Part shown: one piece after another, positions 48,783-60,811 of the stretch
Layout of the letters: each line of letters begins with the position of its first letter
How positions within the stretch are numbered: position 1 is the stretch's first letter
NCBI RefSeq assembly: GCF_964355755.1
Contig: NC_092673.1
Span: forward strand, 9,059,001-9,123,000
Direction: 5' to 3'
DNA from: Antedon mediterranea
Taxonomy: Eukaryota; Echinodermata; Crinoidea; Comatulida; Antedonidae
DNA length: 64,000 bases
Position numbers and translations under genes: made by a program
Notes under the pieces: model-generated
Database searches by the model: none
What the model was told of the DNA's origin: nothing
What the model saw: only the letters and a program-made list of their open reading frames with translations

Positions 48783-48975
48783 CTCCTCCACCTCGGTGGC
48801 GCCTCCACCTCGGTGGCGCCTCCACCTCGGTGGCGCCTCCACCTCGGTGGCGCCTCCACCTCGGTGGCGCCTCCACCTCGGTGGCGCCTCCACCTCGGTG
48901 GCGCCTCCACCTCGGTGGCGCCTCCACCTCGGTGTCTCCTCCACCTCGGTGGCGCCTCCACCTCGGTGGCGCCTC
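48783..48975. repeat. 17-bp GC-rich minisatellite
   Basis: Eleven nearly identical copies of cctccacctcggtggcg; one unit has ggtgtct in place of ggtggcg. Each unit contains the palindrome CCACC-TC-GGTGG, so single strands can fold into runs of hairpins. As 17 is not a multiple of 3, all frames cycle through the same 17-residue repeat. The resulting open frames on both strands are artefacts. Confidence 0.95.
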
Positions 48976-49621
48976 TCCCCCGGCTTCCCTATCTTTCTCA
49001 CAGTACGTTCTTTCTGCAAGCCTACAGGTATAGATCTATCGAAAATGGCCAGTTTTGATGATTCAGATTTCAATACATAAAAGTTCATAAAATCACCCGT
49101 GTTTATATGACACGTCATTGAAAAGCTATAGTGATCGGAATAAAAAAAAACGTCATTCTTTAAAAACAATTGCAGAGGATTTGGAGAAAACAGGTAAGAG
49201 GTAACATAGGCCTAGTATATGTACTACAAAACTTTATTAGAATTACAAAATAACGTATACAAAGTCTATTTAATTAATCTATTACGAGTCTATAACAATT
49301 CTACTTTTGCATAATTTTGCATAGAGGCATCTACTACTAGTCTACCTAGTCCGAGACCTACTACTGTATGTCTATTGATTGATAGGTCTAGTATTAGTAT
49401 GCCTAATTTAATCTACTTGTACTTTCCTCACTGATATATCTATCCACTATAGTAGTAAATACAGATATGCATGCTTCAGTCGTAATAGAGGTGATATGAT
49501 TTGAACATCTTTTCGTAAATATAAATTAAATAATCTTTTATTATTATTTAATATTAGGTGCGTATAAAAAGTCACAATATAAATTATTATTAATATTGCA
49601 TTGAAAATAAAGTTATATTAT
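48976..49621. other. Unique sequence, no gene established
   Basis: An ATG in good context (gaaaatggcc, about 49044) opens only MASFDDSDFNT before a stop, with no GT donor that would extend it. The rest is AT-rich. Confidence 0.3.
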
Positions 49622-49646
49622 TATTACCTCCGCCAAGGAGGTTATA
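49622..49646 (+). mobile_element. Fragment of the CTCCGCCAAGGAGG repeat
   Basis: attacctccgccaaggaggttat, the same hairpin that starts the repeat at 29529, but cut off immediately afterwards where LINE sequence begins. Confidence 0.7.
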
Positions 49647-49657
49647 TTTATTATTAT

Positions 49658-51293
49658 TATTGTGCCTTTGACATAGTTAACCATAACATTCTTTCCTCCA
49701 AACTTCTCTATATGGCTTCTCTTGCTTCTACCTGGTTTAAATCTTGCTTAACATCACATAGTCAGCAAGTGCCATATGGCAACACTCTATCTGACACTAG
49801 TTCTGTTTATGCGGAAGTCCTGCAAGGCTCCAATCTTGGATCTCTCTTATTCTCTTTATATATTAATAATCTTCCCTCTGCACATACTAATCTAGATAGT
49901 AACATACACACTGACATGTATGCCGAGATGTGGCGTGTGGCGCAGTGTGTTGGACGTTGGACTACCGATCGTCAGACCTAGATTCGAATCCAACTCTCGC
50001 CGCATTGCTTGTATCCGTAGGCAAGATACTTTACTTACGTTGCCTCTCTCCACCCAGGTGTATAAATGGGTACCCAGTTAGATCTAGACACAACTTTGCG
50101 CTGGTTACCGGCTGCATTATGGGAGTATGTTTCCATACGTGTTTGATCCCAAAAAATACTGGGGTAATAATCCTTGTAAAGCGCCTTTGAGCATGATTAC
50201 TCATGAAAAGGGCGCTATATAAATGTGGTATTATTATGACACTATTATATATTACAGTAACACATCTTTACCCCTAATTGAGCAAAAACTAAATATGACT
50301 CTTACTCACCTTTCTGTGGCTCAATGCTAACAAACTTTCACTTAATGTTTAAAAAACTACATCTATGGTTATTGGTTCCTCACACAAACTATAAGCAACT
50401 ACTAATGGCATTAATCTCAACATTGAAAATACTCCTTTCAGCTGAGTCACACCTTACAAACACCTTGGAGTTATAACTCTTACATGGACATCTTTACGTA
50501 AACAACTCAACTCAACAAACGTCCTTCTTGCACGCACCTCTAAATTTGTCGACATATCTTCTCCTTTTGCCTTATTTCTTTCCCGCTTTGATTACTGCTG
50601 CTCAGTTTTGGGTTCTAACTCCAATACTAACTTCTCTAGTAAACTACAAAAAAATCCAAAACAGAGCTTTACGCTTCATTCTCAAACCTCATCTTATGTC
50701 ACACCTCTCTGATTATCACTTTAGACAAGCCCATACCATTCCTCTTCAGAAAAGACTACCAACATGTTTGTCTTACTTTCAAAAACCCTAAATCTTCTTG
50801 TTTTTTTTTTTATTGCCAATGGGAGGATGACTACTCGTCAAATCTCCAAAGGAAATCTTCACATTCCTAAACCCTCTCTTGAAATTTTCAAACTCTCCTT
50901 CAGCTACAAGGCTTCTCATTTCTACAATCATCTTCCTCTATCTATCCGCAAATATCCTTTTCCTCATTCAAAACTAGACTTATGACTTTTCTCTAAACTA
51001 TGTAATCATTTTCCAGACTTTAAATTGAAAAATATTAGATCTAAGTATATATATTTATAATTTTTGCTTAATTTAACATATCAGTTATTTACTATATTCC
51101 CAATTTTCTTATTCATATTTTTAATTCTTATGTAATTTATTTTATTTTATTTATAGGCTTTTGTTTTTCTTTAACTTTACTGTTATTGTTGTATTTTGTG
51201 TATTGTATCTGTTCTGAGGGTCAAATGACCAGCAATTGCTGGATGGATCACCCTCATTAAATATGGTTTAAATAAAATAAATAAATAAATAAA
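49658..51293 (+). pseudogene. CR1-like LINE, RT domain to 3' end, split by a SINE
   Basis: 49661-49925 reads AFDIVNHNILSSKL, WFKSCLTSHSQQV and LQGSNLGSLLFSLYINNLPS, the central reverse-transcriptase motifs. The catalytic YADD motif begins at tatgccga and is broken by the SINE at 49928-50237. The frame resumes with DTIIYYS. Downstream are NKLSLNVKKT, KIQNRALRFIL and SHFYNHLPLSIRK in shifting frames, so several frameshifts are present. The 3' end is ggatggatcaccctcattaaa followed by a short (aaat)n tail ending about 51293. The 5' half is absent. Confidence 0.9.
49928..50237 (+). mobile_element. tRNA-derived SINE inside LINE RT motif
   Basis: Head: gtggcgcagtgtgttgg (A-box) and gattcgaatcc at 49981-49991 (B-box). 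The central part ctctctccacccaggtgt, ataaatgggtaccca resembles conserved central domains found in many animal SINEs (Nin- or V-type by memory, not verified). The tail cctttgagcatgattactca, gaaaagggcgctatataaat is L2-like. No long target duplication is apparent. The family differs from the SINEs at 11042 and 17261. Confidence 0.9.
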
Positions 51294-54200
51294 ATCAACC
51301 TTTGAGTTTAATTACTTCATTGGCAGCAGAAAAGGGTACTCAAAATACGGTATAAATTTATAATAATTTATATTTATTGTTTATCCACAAATTTGGTGGT
51401 GAAAGTATGGTAAACAAAATACAGTATATTTTTTATATTATATTATATTTTTTTATACAGTATGAAAAAAATGCCGTATTAAATATGGTATTTACTAGGC
51501 AGCAGAACCAGGGCCAATGTTTTTTTTATTATCAATCATAGATGTAAAAGGTTGCCATCACAACTTTCTACGTCAATAACACTTTCTTAATAATATTTTT
51601 GTCATTTATTTTGATCTTTTTGTTTAATCTCAAACAGTAATTACAATTGACAGATGGCATTTGTAGAATATGTTATCTCATCCATTTTATATTCCTGTAC
51701 TTGTCCCAGTTTATGCTTTTTAAAAGTAGTTCATTCAGAGTTACTAAAGTAAAATAGTAGATTACAGTGTACTTTATGTTTTTAGAATGAGCAAATTTCT
51801 AATAGATGGTAATTCTGGATTAAAAATCTAGAAGGATGAGGAAATTAATGCAATTGTTTTATACAGTAAGAAAAGATATCAGCACACACTGTCCTTAGAC
51901 GAAGAGGCAGCTGTCAACTAAATTAAATTTAATTAAAATGTTTAAAACTAACACTTTTACAGAACAGCTCACAATAACTATGGATAGCAAATCCACCAGC
52001 TTCTGAAATTCATGTCAAATTGGAAAGTGTTATTAAAAATGCTCCTATTTGAACTGCTTATAAGAAAACTATATCATCATATCATAAGAAATAATATTAA
52101 AACATTTATTTATATTTATAGTTTATAAAAACTATAAAGCATTCAAAGAAACCGAACAAATGATGGAGAACATAAATAAACCATGAGAAAAACCGCACCC
52201 AGGAGTAAATGTATCCAGTTAATGTATTCGGTATTAAAAAACAAGTGAATAATTAGAATATGTGGCAGGTACAAGCCAGATCAGTCGCATGTCCCAAAAT
52301 TTAGTTTTGAGATAATATCATATTATGCAGCTAATTATCTGTTTTAAAATAGTAAAAAAATTATTGTAATCCGACTTTTACTTACTTTTACTTATGTGAA
52401 ATTTAAAACATGTATGGATTATGTTTTGGGGAAATGTGGGTTCAAAGTTTATCGACGCGCTGCTGGGCTGCGGTGGCCTTTGCAGAACAGAGAGGCTGAA
52501 TGAACACCCTAGCAACAGGACATGGAAAACACAGTTCTATTATTGTTCTAGTTATCAGATGTTAATAAAATTCCGGAATTATTTAGTTTTTATATTACTC
52601 TAGTAACATGCAAAATCTCAAAATACACTGCTCTCACGTCATTGTTAAGGAAAATATTAAAAAGTCGTTATCATTGGTTAGGATGAAGAACAACTGAAAT
52701 TATTGTCCAATAGATACACCTCTTTAAATTAGCTTTATATTCAAAGTAAACAAGCCAGATTTTGCTTCGACATCTTACAAAAACATAGCTTTACAAAATG
52801 TATTTTTTTACTTGTTTTAGTTGAAAAAAAACAACAAAAAAAAACAACATAGTATGATTCTAGAATACATAAAGGTTAGATTTAATCGATAAAATATTTT
52901 TTTTGTCAACATGATTTGACCTATTCTAGGCTGTATGCCACATATTCAAAAGTAACCATGAAAAACAGTTCCGTGTACATTTAATTGTATCAATTATAAA
53001 ATAGTAATAATTTCATAATGAAATTATTTTTATTTCAGTATTAAGATGGATATAAAACTTTATATACAATTTTAAAAAGTGAGTAAGAAAAGGAGATAGG
53101 ACAACAGAAAATAATGATAAAAAAAATATTAAAACGGAATTGAACTCACAATGTATGTACAGTATACTAATACTCATAGATGCCAGAGTAGAATAATAAA
53201 TCTCATTCATTGTTATTTTTTATGAAATATTTGAATAATGAATAAATAATATAATATACAATAAGTGGTGGTAAACCACAAAAGAGAAGGGATTAAAAAA
53301 CGATTAAAACAAAATCAATTGTTTTTGTACTACTACAGCATATGTCATGATAAGAAATAAAATCTAAATACTGTAGTTTGTAGTGTTAAATAATCTCTTT
53401 AATGTTTGTTTAAATTTATTTTGGACATTTATGATTTATAATTTAGATTGGAATATGGAAATTAAGGATGCTCTCCGGTTTACAAATTCTGTAAGTCATT
53501 GGCTAAATCATTTTGGAAGAAACGATGTGCGGCTAATGTAATGTTGTTGTGCTATAAATTGCTTTTCAACTTTTGCGTGTCATTTTGATTTCTGTTTATT
53601 TAATGTTGACAAGTTTTTAAGTATCTTTGTTTAATTTTATGCCTTAGTGTTGTGTATTCCACACACAGTTATACTTTTCATTTGATTAATACCATGAAAT
53701 TAATTTATTTATTTCTATATGCCTGTGTGTATCTAAACATTTTTATTTATCTTTATTCATTCAGTTTTTTTTTCATTAGTGTATGCATGTTTTGTATTTC
53801 ACACTACATTCAACTTTTAACATAATATGTATACAGGGTTGAATTATAAGTACTTGCTTTCAGAAAGTAGTGCTACCGATGTCAGAACAAAATTCATTTT
53901 CTAGCCACTTTTTGAGCCACAGTATATTGAAGCTAATATAAAACTGCCACTCAGCCTCACCATGAGTCAAGAATATGGACTTTGGAGGATAACTATATAA
54001 ACTATGCACTTTCTGATATAGGTGAAGTGAAATAAAATGATCAGTATTAAGTTCTCTTTCCAATGACACCATGGATGCCCATGTTGAGTGCGGATTGTTT
54101 TCGGCCATTTTGAAATCCAAAATGGCCACTTTCCATATTATTGTTTTGATACCCCAATGAATAATTATGCCAAGTTTTAGAATACTATCACAATTTTAAG

Positions 54201-54867
54201 GACTTGCCTCAAATGAGCATCTTAACAGGCCTAAAGTGCAAATTTGCGCAAAATTCTACGAGGCAAAACATCTGGTCTACCAGCTTTGTTTGGGTCAATT
54301 TTCCTGATAAAAGATATGCACAAATTTTCCTGCAATATATAGCAATGGCAAATTAGCGCTTTAATTTAATTTATTCTTCTAAAAAAAGCAACGACAGCAC
54401 AAAGGTACAACAATAAAATAACCGAGAAAAATGAGACAAGGAAAAAGTTCAAAAGTGAACTAAATCACCGTCGAGTAAAAAACAACACAATTAATATCAA
54501 GAAGTGATAAAATACAGTAAAAAGTGTAACAAAATGCTTGGAAAAATATAGATCGTGGAATTTTACTACAGTATTATGTGTATAAACATGTGGCGGGCGC
54601 TTATTCGAGGAAAACAATAATCGCCCCAGGGCAATTATTTAAACAGGCGATTACTTGAATGATAGGCCTATTTAGAGTATTTTATACTAATTCTAAAATC
54701 TATAGATTATAAATGTCTATACAGTATTTACTTTTTGCTTACTTTGTACTCTGCTAATTTATATTAAAACTTGAGTCATACACTCACAATGTAAGTGTTT
54801 TCTTCTTTTTATTGTGATTTATTTATTATTATTTACATTTGTTTAAAGCAATACAATATCAATTTTC
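51294..54867. other. Intergenic stretch, no gene seen
   Basis: AT-rich. ggcagcaga strings at about 51321 and 51500 match the complement of the fragment near 44703. A small GC-richer island at about 52440-52530 (cgacgcgctgctgggctgcgg) has no recognisable protein in any frame. ggcgggcgcttattcg near 54592 resembles the tataaacgc family at 23239. Part of 54360-54500 resembles 60850-61000. Confidence 0.4.
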
Positions 54868-55155
54868 TGATGTATTGTCCCCAAAAACATGAAAAAAAGA
54901 TTAATAGCCCGACTTCAAATTGGCTTTTTTGTAGTTTTAAAAAATTAATTACTTTTATAGAAAGAAACTGATCAAATAATGTTTTTACTTAGAGGCCTAC
55001 ATGATAAAATAAATGGTTGTTTGTCAACCAAAAATTCAGCCAATTTTACTATTTTCTGTTTTAAATTACAGTTGTAATTTTTTTATTCAATCCAATTTTT
55101 GGTCAAAGTCAATAACTATTTTGTGACATTAAAATGGCATACTAAAAAAAATAGT
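54868..55155 (-). mobile_element. TTAA-ended MITE, copy lacking one end
   Basis: Begins gatgtattgtccccaaaaac and contains the family interior in the same orientation as 39979 (aatttttggtcaaagt, gacattaaaatggcata). The far terminus is missing after about 55150. Confidence 0.75.
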
Positions 55156-55589
55156 CTTGGGTGTCATTGAAATGTGTAGACATAACATTTCATTGTTGTG
55201 CACCTCCTATTTTCCTTAAAAACCAAAAGTTATTTTGTATTGACACTTAAAAGTTTGAATCATATCAAGGGTCAACTTTCTGTGGATTAAAAATGGCATG
55301 TTTCCCAAAAGGTGTGCATGCACACACATCTAAAATTTTAAAATGTGCACAATTAATTTCTAATCATCTTTCTACACGATTCCTGACATTTTGCGCATGT
55401 GTTTACGCACATGTGTTTTTTTTTCATGTGAATTACATTTTTCTAGCCTTTCCTACTAGTTGAGACCATTTTACCTTTAAATCATGCCATACAAACTTGT
55501 TGAATTATACAATTTGCGCACATTTTAGTTTAAAATGTTACAAAATACTGTATTGTCAAAATCATGCTTATTTTTAATCTATTATAGCT
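55156..55589. other. Repeat-like sequence before the hAT element
   Basis: Contains gcgcatgtgtttacgcacatgtg near 55393, a pattern also seen near 30590 and 63225. It probably belongs to the same repeat that resumes after the hAT insertion at 57430. Confidence 0.35.
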
Positions 55590-55597
55590 CCTCAGGA

Positions 55598-57421
55598 CAG
55601 GGGTGGCGCCAGGATCTTCCCGACGCGGGGGCTACATTCCCCGACGAGGGGGGCTATGCGAGCGAAGCGAGCATCACAAGGCTGGGGGACCAAGGGCCCC
55701 CGGTGGGGGTCCAGGGACCAAAGCCCCCGGAAGCAACGCGTTCTAGCGTCATTTGAGGTCATTTTAATCAGATTTAGGGTAGCCATTTTTTCCATTTTTT
55801 ATAATGCATAAATAAAATACTGCGTGCAAAAAAACGATGCGCGATGACTGTTTCAATCCATATTTTTCAATTTAAAAAATAAAAGTTCAAAGAAAATTTA
55901 GAAAAATAGAGTTGGAGGTCCTGGAAATTGGACTTATTATACTTCAAAACATTAAACAAAATATATAAGTCCCTATCATGGTTGTGACTGAGCTAAGAAA
56001 TGTTTGAAAAATAGAGATGTTAGGTCCCGGAAAATGCACTTCTTGTACTTCGAAATATGACCAGCTTTATTGTTGGGGCTGAGCTAAGAAAATGTTTAAA
56101 ACTAGAGCTGCAGGTCTTCAAAAAATTGCATTTCATACTTTGGAAACATCAGGCCCAGAGGCTTAAAAAACGCAAGCGTAGACCCTTTTCAGTCGGGGAA
56201 ATAAGTTTATTCCTCCCAAGTGTAGGCCTATGCCTGCGTACCATCTGGACTTCCGGGTGGTAAGAAATTCATGACATACAGGACATTGAAAATTTAATAA
56301 CTTAGCTATAATAAGATGTTGGCTAAGCGAAAATGGCATGTTTTTTTGTTTAGTAATGGATGAAATATTTATTTTAGGTGCCCCACGGTACAGAAGGTTA
56401 CTTGTAAATTAAAAAACTGGTGAACATACGAACAATTAACTTAATTCGTTTTTGCTGTAGTGTAGCGTACGTCGACACAGTACACGACGTAACCGTCGGT
56501 AAACTTCGCCTGGAAAATAACTACAGTACACATTTTGGTCCCTGGATGGAACATGATATCACGACCCAACGTTGAACGATTCGTACAAAGGGATACCGCC
56601 AGACAAGTGCGTACCTATAGCTATTGTTTAGTAGTAAGTTAGATCGCTGGCAATAATGAATGCATATAAAGTGCATAATATCACTCTGACGTACTCTCAC
56701 GGTCAATGAAACGTCGAGGTTTTCTAGGCGCTGAAGCTACGAAGTGAACGCGAACGAATTATATTCCCCGACAAAAAGTACCCGAACCGTCGGTAAACTT
56801 TGTCTGGAAAATAACTACATTACACATTTTGGTCCCAGGATGGAACTTGATATCACGCGTCTCGACCCAACGTTGAACGATTCGTACAAAGGGATACCAC
56901 CAGACAAGTGCGTACCTAGCTAATGTTTAGTAGTAAGTTAGATCGCTGGCAATAATGAATGCATATAAATTGCATAATAGCACTCTGACGTACTCTCAAT
57001 GTCAATGAAACGTCGCGGTTTTCTAGGCGCTGAAGCTACCAAGTGAACGCGAACGTTTTTTACTGTATATTATATTCCCCGACAAAAGTACCCGTGTTCC
57101 CTTCGGTAACCGTCGGTAAACTTCACCTGGAAAATAACTACATTACACATTTTGGTCCCTGGATGGAACATGATATCACGCGTCTCGACCCAACGGTGAA
57201 CGATTCGTACAAAGGGATACCGCCAAACAAGTGCGTACTAGCTATTGTTTAGTAGTTAGATCTCTGGCAATAATGAATGCATAAAAGTGCATAATAGCCC
57301 TCTGACGTACTCTCACGGTCGATGGAACGTCATGGTTTTCTAGGCGCTGAAGCTATATGAAGTGAACGCAAACGATTTTTACTGTATATTATATTCCCCG
57401 ACAAGGCTGGCGCCACCACTG
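55598..57421 (+). mobile_element. Complete hAT-like non-autonomous transposon, copy 2
   Basis: 1824 bp flanked by an exact 8-bp duplication CCTCAGGA (55590-55597, 57422-57429). TIRs: CAGGGGTGGCGCCAG on the left and, as complement of the right end, CAGTGGTGGCGCCAG; 14 of 15 match. CAGNGG ends and 8-bp duplications are typical of hAT elements. The left 200 bp is very GC-rich (gcgagcgaagcgagc, gggcccccggtgggggtcc). Then come imperfect repeats around taggtcccgg, then three tandem ~300-bp units. No transposase frame is present, so it would depend on an enzyme made elsewhere. Confidence 0.93.
56491..57405 (+). repeat. Three tandem ~300-bp units inside the hAT element
   Basis: Units start at about 56491, 56785 and 57108 (aaccgtcggtaaactt) and each finishes near attccccgacaa. 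Each contains tttggtccctggatggaac or a close variant, gaacgattcgtacaaaggga and tctaggcgctgaagcta. Copy 1 at 40767 has a single unit (42880-43170). Confidence 0.9.
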
Positions 57422-57429
57422 CCTCAGGA

Positions 57430-58345
57430 TCAACGGTGATCCCCAATATTTTTAAACTCAATATGCAAGCAGATAAGTTGTAGATATGAATTCATGCAAA
57501 ATGTTTACCTCGAATGTTGTGACGTCATCATATGGCCACCCGAAAATAAAATATAGGATTTTTGTCTCTTTCGTCATAGCTCATCTAATTTAATAGATCA
57601 CAGAAGCTGCTAAATTATTAGTATGAATTCATGTAAAAGGTTTGCTATCAGATGTTGTGACGTTATCATATGGCCTGTTGGATTTTAAAAAGCAGTATTT
57701 TCATCTTTTGCACTATAGGTCATCACATTTAAAAGCTGGCGCCCATCTCAATTCTGCGTATCCGAATTTTTTTAACACTATAATATGTTGTTTCTCAGTT
57801 CTTCCAAAATTGTTATCTTCATGTTCCATTTTTTGAAAACTGCCACTGAGGGACTATGGGTTGGAGTGATGGCTAATATTATTTGTACTGGAACCGTCCT
57901 AAACACAGTGGGTGTGTTGGGAGGGAGGAAGGGGAGTATGTGATTGGAATTTGTACTAGGAAAAGTTACTATATTTGAACTGTCTAGGGAAGGAGTTTTA
58001 AGGTTTGTTGATTGTTGCTGGGATGGTGAGAGGAGAAAGAAGGCTGGGGGACCGCAGTTAAATTAGATATTTTAATTATTAGCCAATATAACACCTATTC
58101 ATTTACACAGTTTACAACGTACTTAATCCATTATTAGGCCTATCATAGCTATGTATACTCCTTTCAATTTGAAGCTAAAGTTGTCCTTCACTGGGAAGAA
58201 TTTATTTTTAAAATAGAGTGTGGGGTGTTCTTGAAAAGGGATGGAGGTTGGTGAGTATAGGAGATACTGGCGTCGGGTGTTATGTACAGAGAAGGCTTCT
58301 CCAAACTAATTTTAAAACCCGCCCTGGGGCGGGTATAATTGCTAG
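57430..58345 (+). mobile_element. Repeat with Helitron-like 3' hairpin end
   Basis: It ends with ACCCGCCC-TG-GGGCGGGT (58317-58334), then 7 bases and CTAG followed by T (58342-58346). Helitron 3' ends have a hairpin shortly before CTRR and insert next to T. Inside are two ~150-bp related blocks, each with gaattcatg, tgttgtgacgt and atcatatggcc. The 5' end is not identified; the hAT element at 55598 probably inserted into this repeat. Confidence 0.45.
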
Positions 58346-58422
58346 TATAAGATAAAACCCAATGAACAATTAAACCTTGTGGTAATAAATAACAAAAAAC
58401 ATGTTCTTTAGAAAAATTGTTA

Positions 58423-59340
58423 TTAATTTGGTACTATGATCTTTAAGGTATGTACTGTACTACGATTTAACCGAACCACATATACCAAAACGTTGATGAA
58501 AAATAAACCATGATTGACTGTGTTGAAAGCGGCGGATATGTCAAACAAGACCATGAGGACAGCCTCGTTGTTATCAAGGGATTTTAAAATATCATTTTTT
58601 ACCTTTAAAAGGGCAGTCTCCGTACTATGATATTGTTCACCAAGATTATTACTGTTCACATAGTCTGTGACCTTACAAACCAACACCTTCTCAAGAAATG
58701 AAATATTAGCTACTGGCCTAAATTCATTAGTACATTTTGGTCTAAATTATTTTTTCATTTACTGGTGTTATAATAGACTGCTTTAAACTTTTGGGAGAAA
58801 TTTCTGTTTCAAGGGATACATTAACAATATTAGTAATTATGGGTAATAATGTAGACAAATTTTCCTTGAGTAGCTATGTCGGTATAGAGTCGATTGAACA
58901 CAATTTGTTTGAAAGATGCATAATATTCTTTAAAACTTCATCACATGTAAGTAGTTTAAACTCAGACATGGTCGGGCGTTTGTCAGCTTGAGGAATTATG
59001 TCTACATCAACATTCGATAATTAATTATATTATTTCTAATTTTTTTCAATTTTGTTAATAAATGACAACAATTTATCAGCAAGCTGTGTGTCAGAAGTGG
59101 TACTTTTGGAAATGATTTTCCCTGTTTTATTTAAGAGACTATTTATAGTAAGTATTCCATTTTGACGCGAGTAATTAGTTTTTACATGTAATTACATGGT
59201 CTTTATGGGTTCCAAATGCCAGCAGATCTTTTTCCGTTTGAGATTTCTTCCAGTGACGTTCAAGACGATGATGAAGATGTCTAGCTTCGTGAATATTATT
59301 GTTATACCATGGTAGTGTTCGTTAATTCTTTCGTGTAATT
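58423..59340 (-). pseudogene. LINE reverse-transcriptase remnant, minus strand
   Basis: The minus-strand reading from 59300 down: LPWYNNNIHEARHLHHRLER then HWKKSQTEKD, the pre-RT region of CR1/Jockey-type LINEs. Next comes SLKQSIITPVNE, then PKCTNEFRPVANISFLEKVL and YHSTETALLKVKNDILKSLD, ending VLFDISAAFNTVNH at about 58520. The order is correct for one element read right to left. Stops and frameshifts separate the blocks, and the catalytic YADD part is missing. It is a dead, 3'-truncated copy. Confidence 0.88.
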
Positions 59341-59784
59341 ACAGGATAGACCTCTTCGAGTGCAGATGATGTATACAAGACAAAGGAATCTATGACAATA
59401 TTTACATCATTAATATCCGGAAAATCATTGAAATTGTCGATTAGCGATAATTTCAAAAGTTCGTGGTCAAGAATAAGAGTTGGGTCCCATAATTTCACCT
59501 ATGCTACAATGTATGAAGTGTAAAGTTATATACTATGACAATAAATAGACAGAATTCAGCACTAACAATTTTCATAATAATAATAATAGTACGAATTTGT
59601 AACGCGCCAATTCCAGCAGTAAGTGATCAAGAGCATGGGTGTATGAGAGACCTCAATTTGAAGAAAAAGATGAGTTTTCAAGGCAAATTTAAAGGCGATA
59701 GTAGACAAACATGATTATAATGGCTTAATCTTTTTCTGTGCGTAATATTCTAATGTATGATGTGCACGTGGCGTTTGTTTTGCA

Positions 59785-59850
59785 GCAAAGTGACAAGTTC
59801 AAATCTAGTTAACCTTCATTTTTCATGTTTTGGGGGACTATACAATAATG
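59785..59850 (+). mobile_element. Right-end fragment of the TTAA-ended MITE
   Basis: ttcaaatctagttaacc then ttcatttttcatgttttggg and ggactatacaat match the last ~60 bp of the copy at 33251, with a decayed terminus. Confidence 0.6.
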
Positions 59851-60811
59851 TAATTTACTGTATTGTTATATAATTTGAAGACAATTATTTTTTAAATTTA
59901 TTTCTATTTAGTTTTACAAACAATTTATTAATTATTAATAATTGATTTCACACATCTAATTTCTTCACTGTAGTATCTTTACAATAAACTGTACAGGTCC
60001 TTTGGAGCAAAAGCTGTTTAACCGTAAAACTATCAGTGATATTTGCATGTGACATCGTTGTACAGATTCCATACCAGGATATTTCAAGAGATACATTAAA
60101 TATCCCAAAGTTTTGAGGATTTATTTCCAAAATTCCTCTTAGTCTTAGTCATTTTAAAATATGTAAATTAAGCTAAGATATATTATACTCCAACAAAATC
60201 TTTTTATATATTACAGGCAGTGTGAAAATTGCTATTATCTATCCACAAATATTGTAGGCAATTAACATTTTCAAATGTTAAATAAATTTAAATGAAATTG
60301 CAGTAACCATAGAGATAGTAACAGTTTCGAAATGGAATAACAACATTTCATAGTATAGATGGAAGGCTATTTTACACTTGGTAGTGACAGAACAGTTTTA
60401 TAAAATTATTGTACAAAAAGTACTGTAACTACTAATATAAAAGAGTTAAAAAATATTCGTCTTATTTAGTAGTTTTATTATTTTAAAAATCATAAAATAT
60501 GATATCAGCATTATGTTTTTTTTCTTCAAAAAAGGTAAATTTGACTATTTACGCAAACTTGATTATTGGTGAATTTGACAGTTAAAACTATGATTGAAGT
60601 GTATGGTGAAGGTTGTGAAAGTCACTGTCATCCTTCGCATGGACTTTTTAGCCAGAGTGGTTAGTCGCAGAGGGACCAGTTCTACAGGGCATTTTTGTTT
60701 ATCAATATAACTGGCGAATCAGTTAATTTGACCAAATTCACCAGCTATAAACAAAGAACTTCAATCTCAATGCTGGCATCATGTTTTATTTGTCCATTTT
60801 TATATGCAGAT
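59851..60811. other. Intergenic stretch, no gene seen
   Basis: AT-rich; no exon, RNA gene or transposon recognised. Confidence 0.4.

Noticed and set aside
48625-49169. Arg/Pro/Gly-rich repeat proteins on both strands
   Set aside because: They are products of the 17-bp minisatellite, which cycles through all frames with the same residues.
52421-52603. GC-richer island as a coding exon
   Set aside because: No recognisable protein in any frame and no paired splice sites that extend it.
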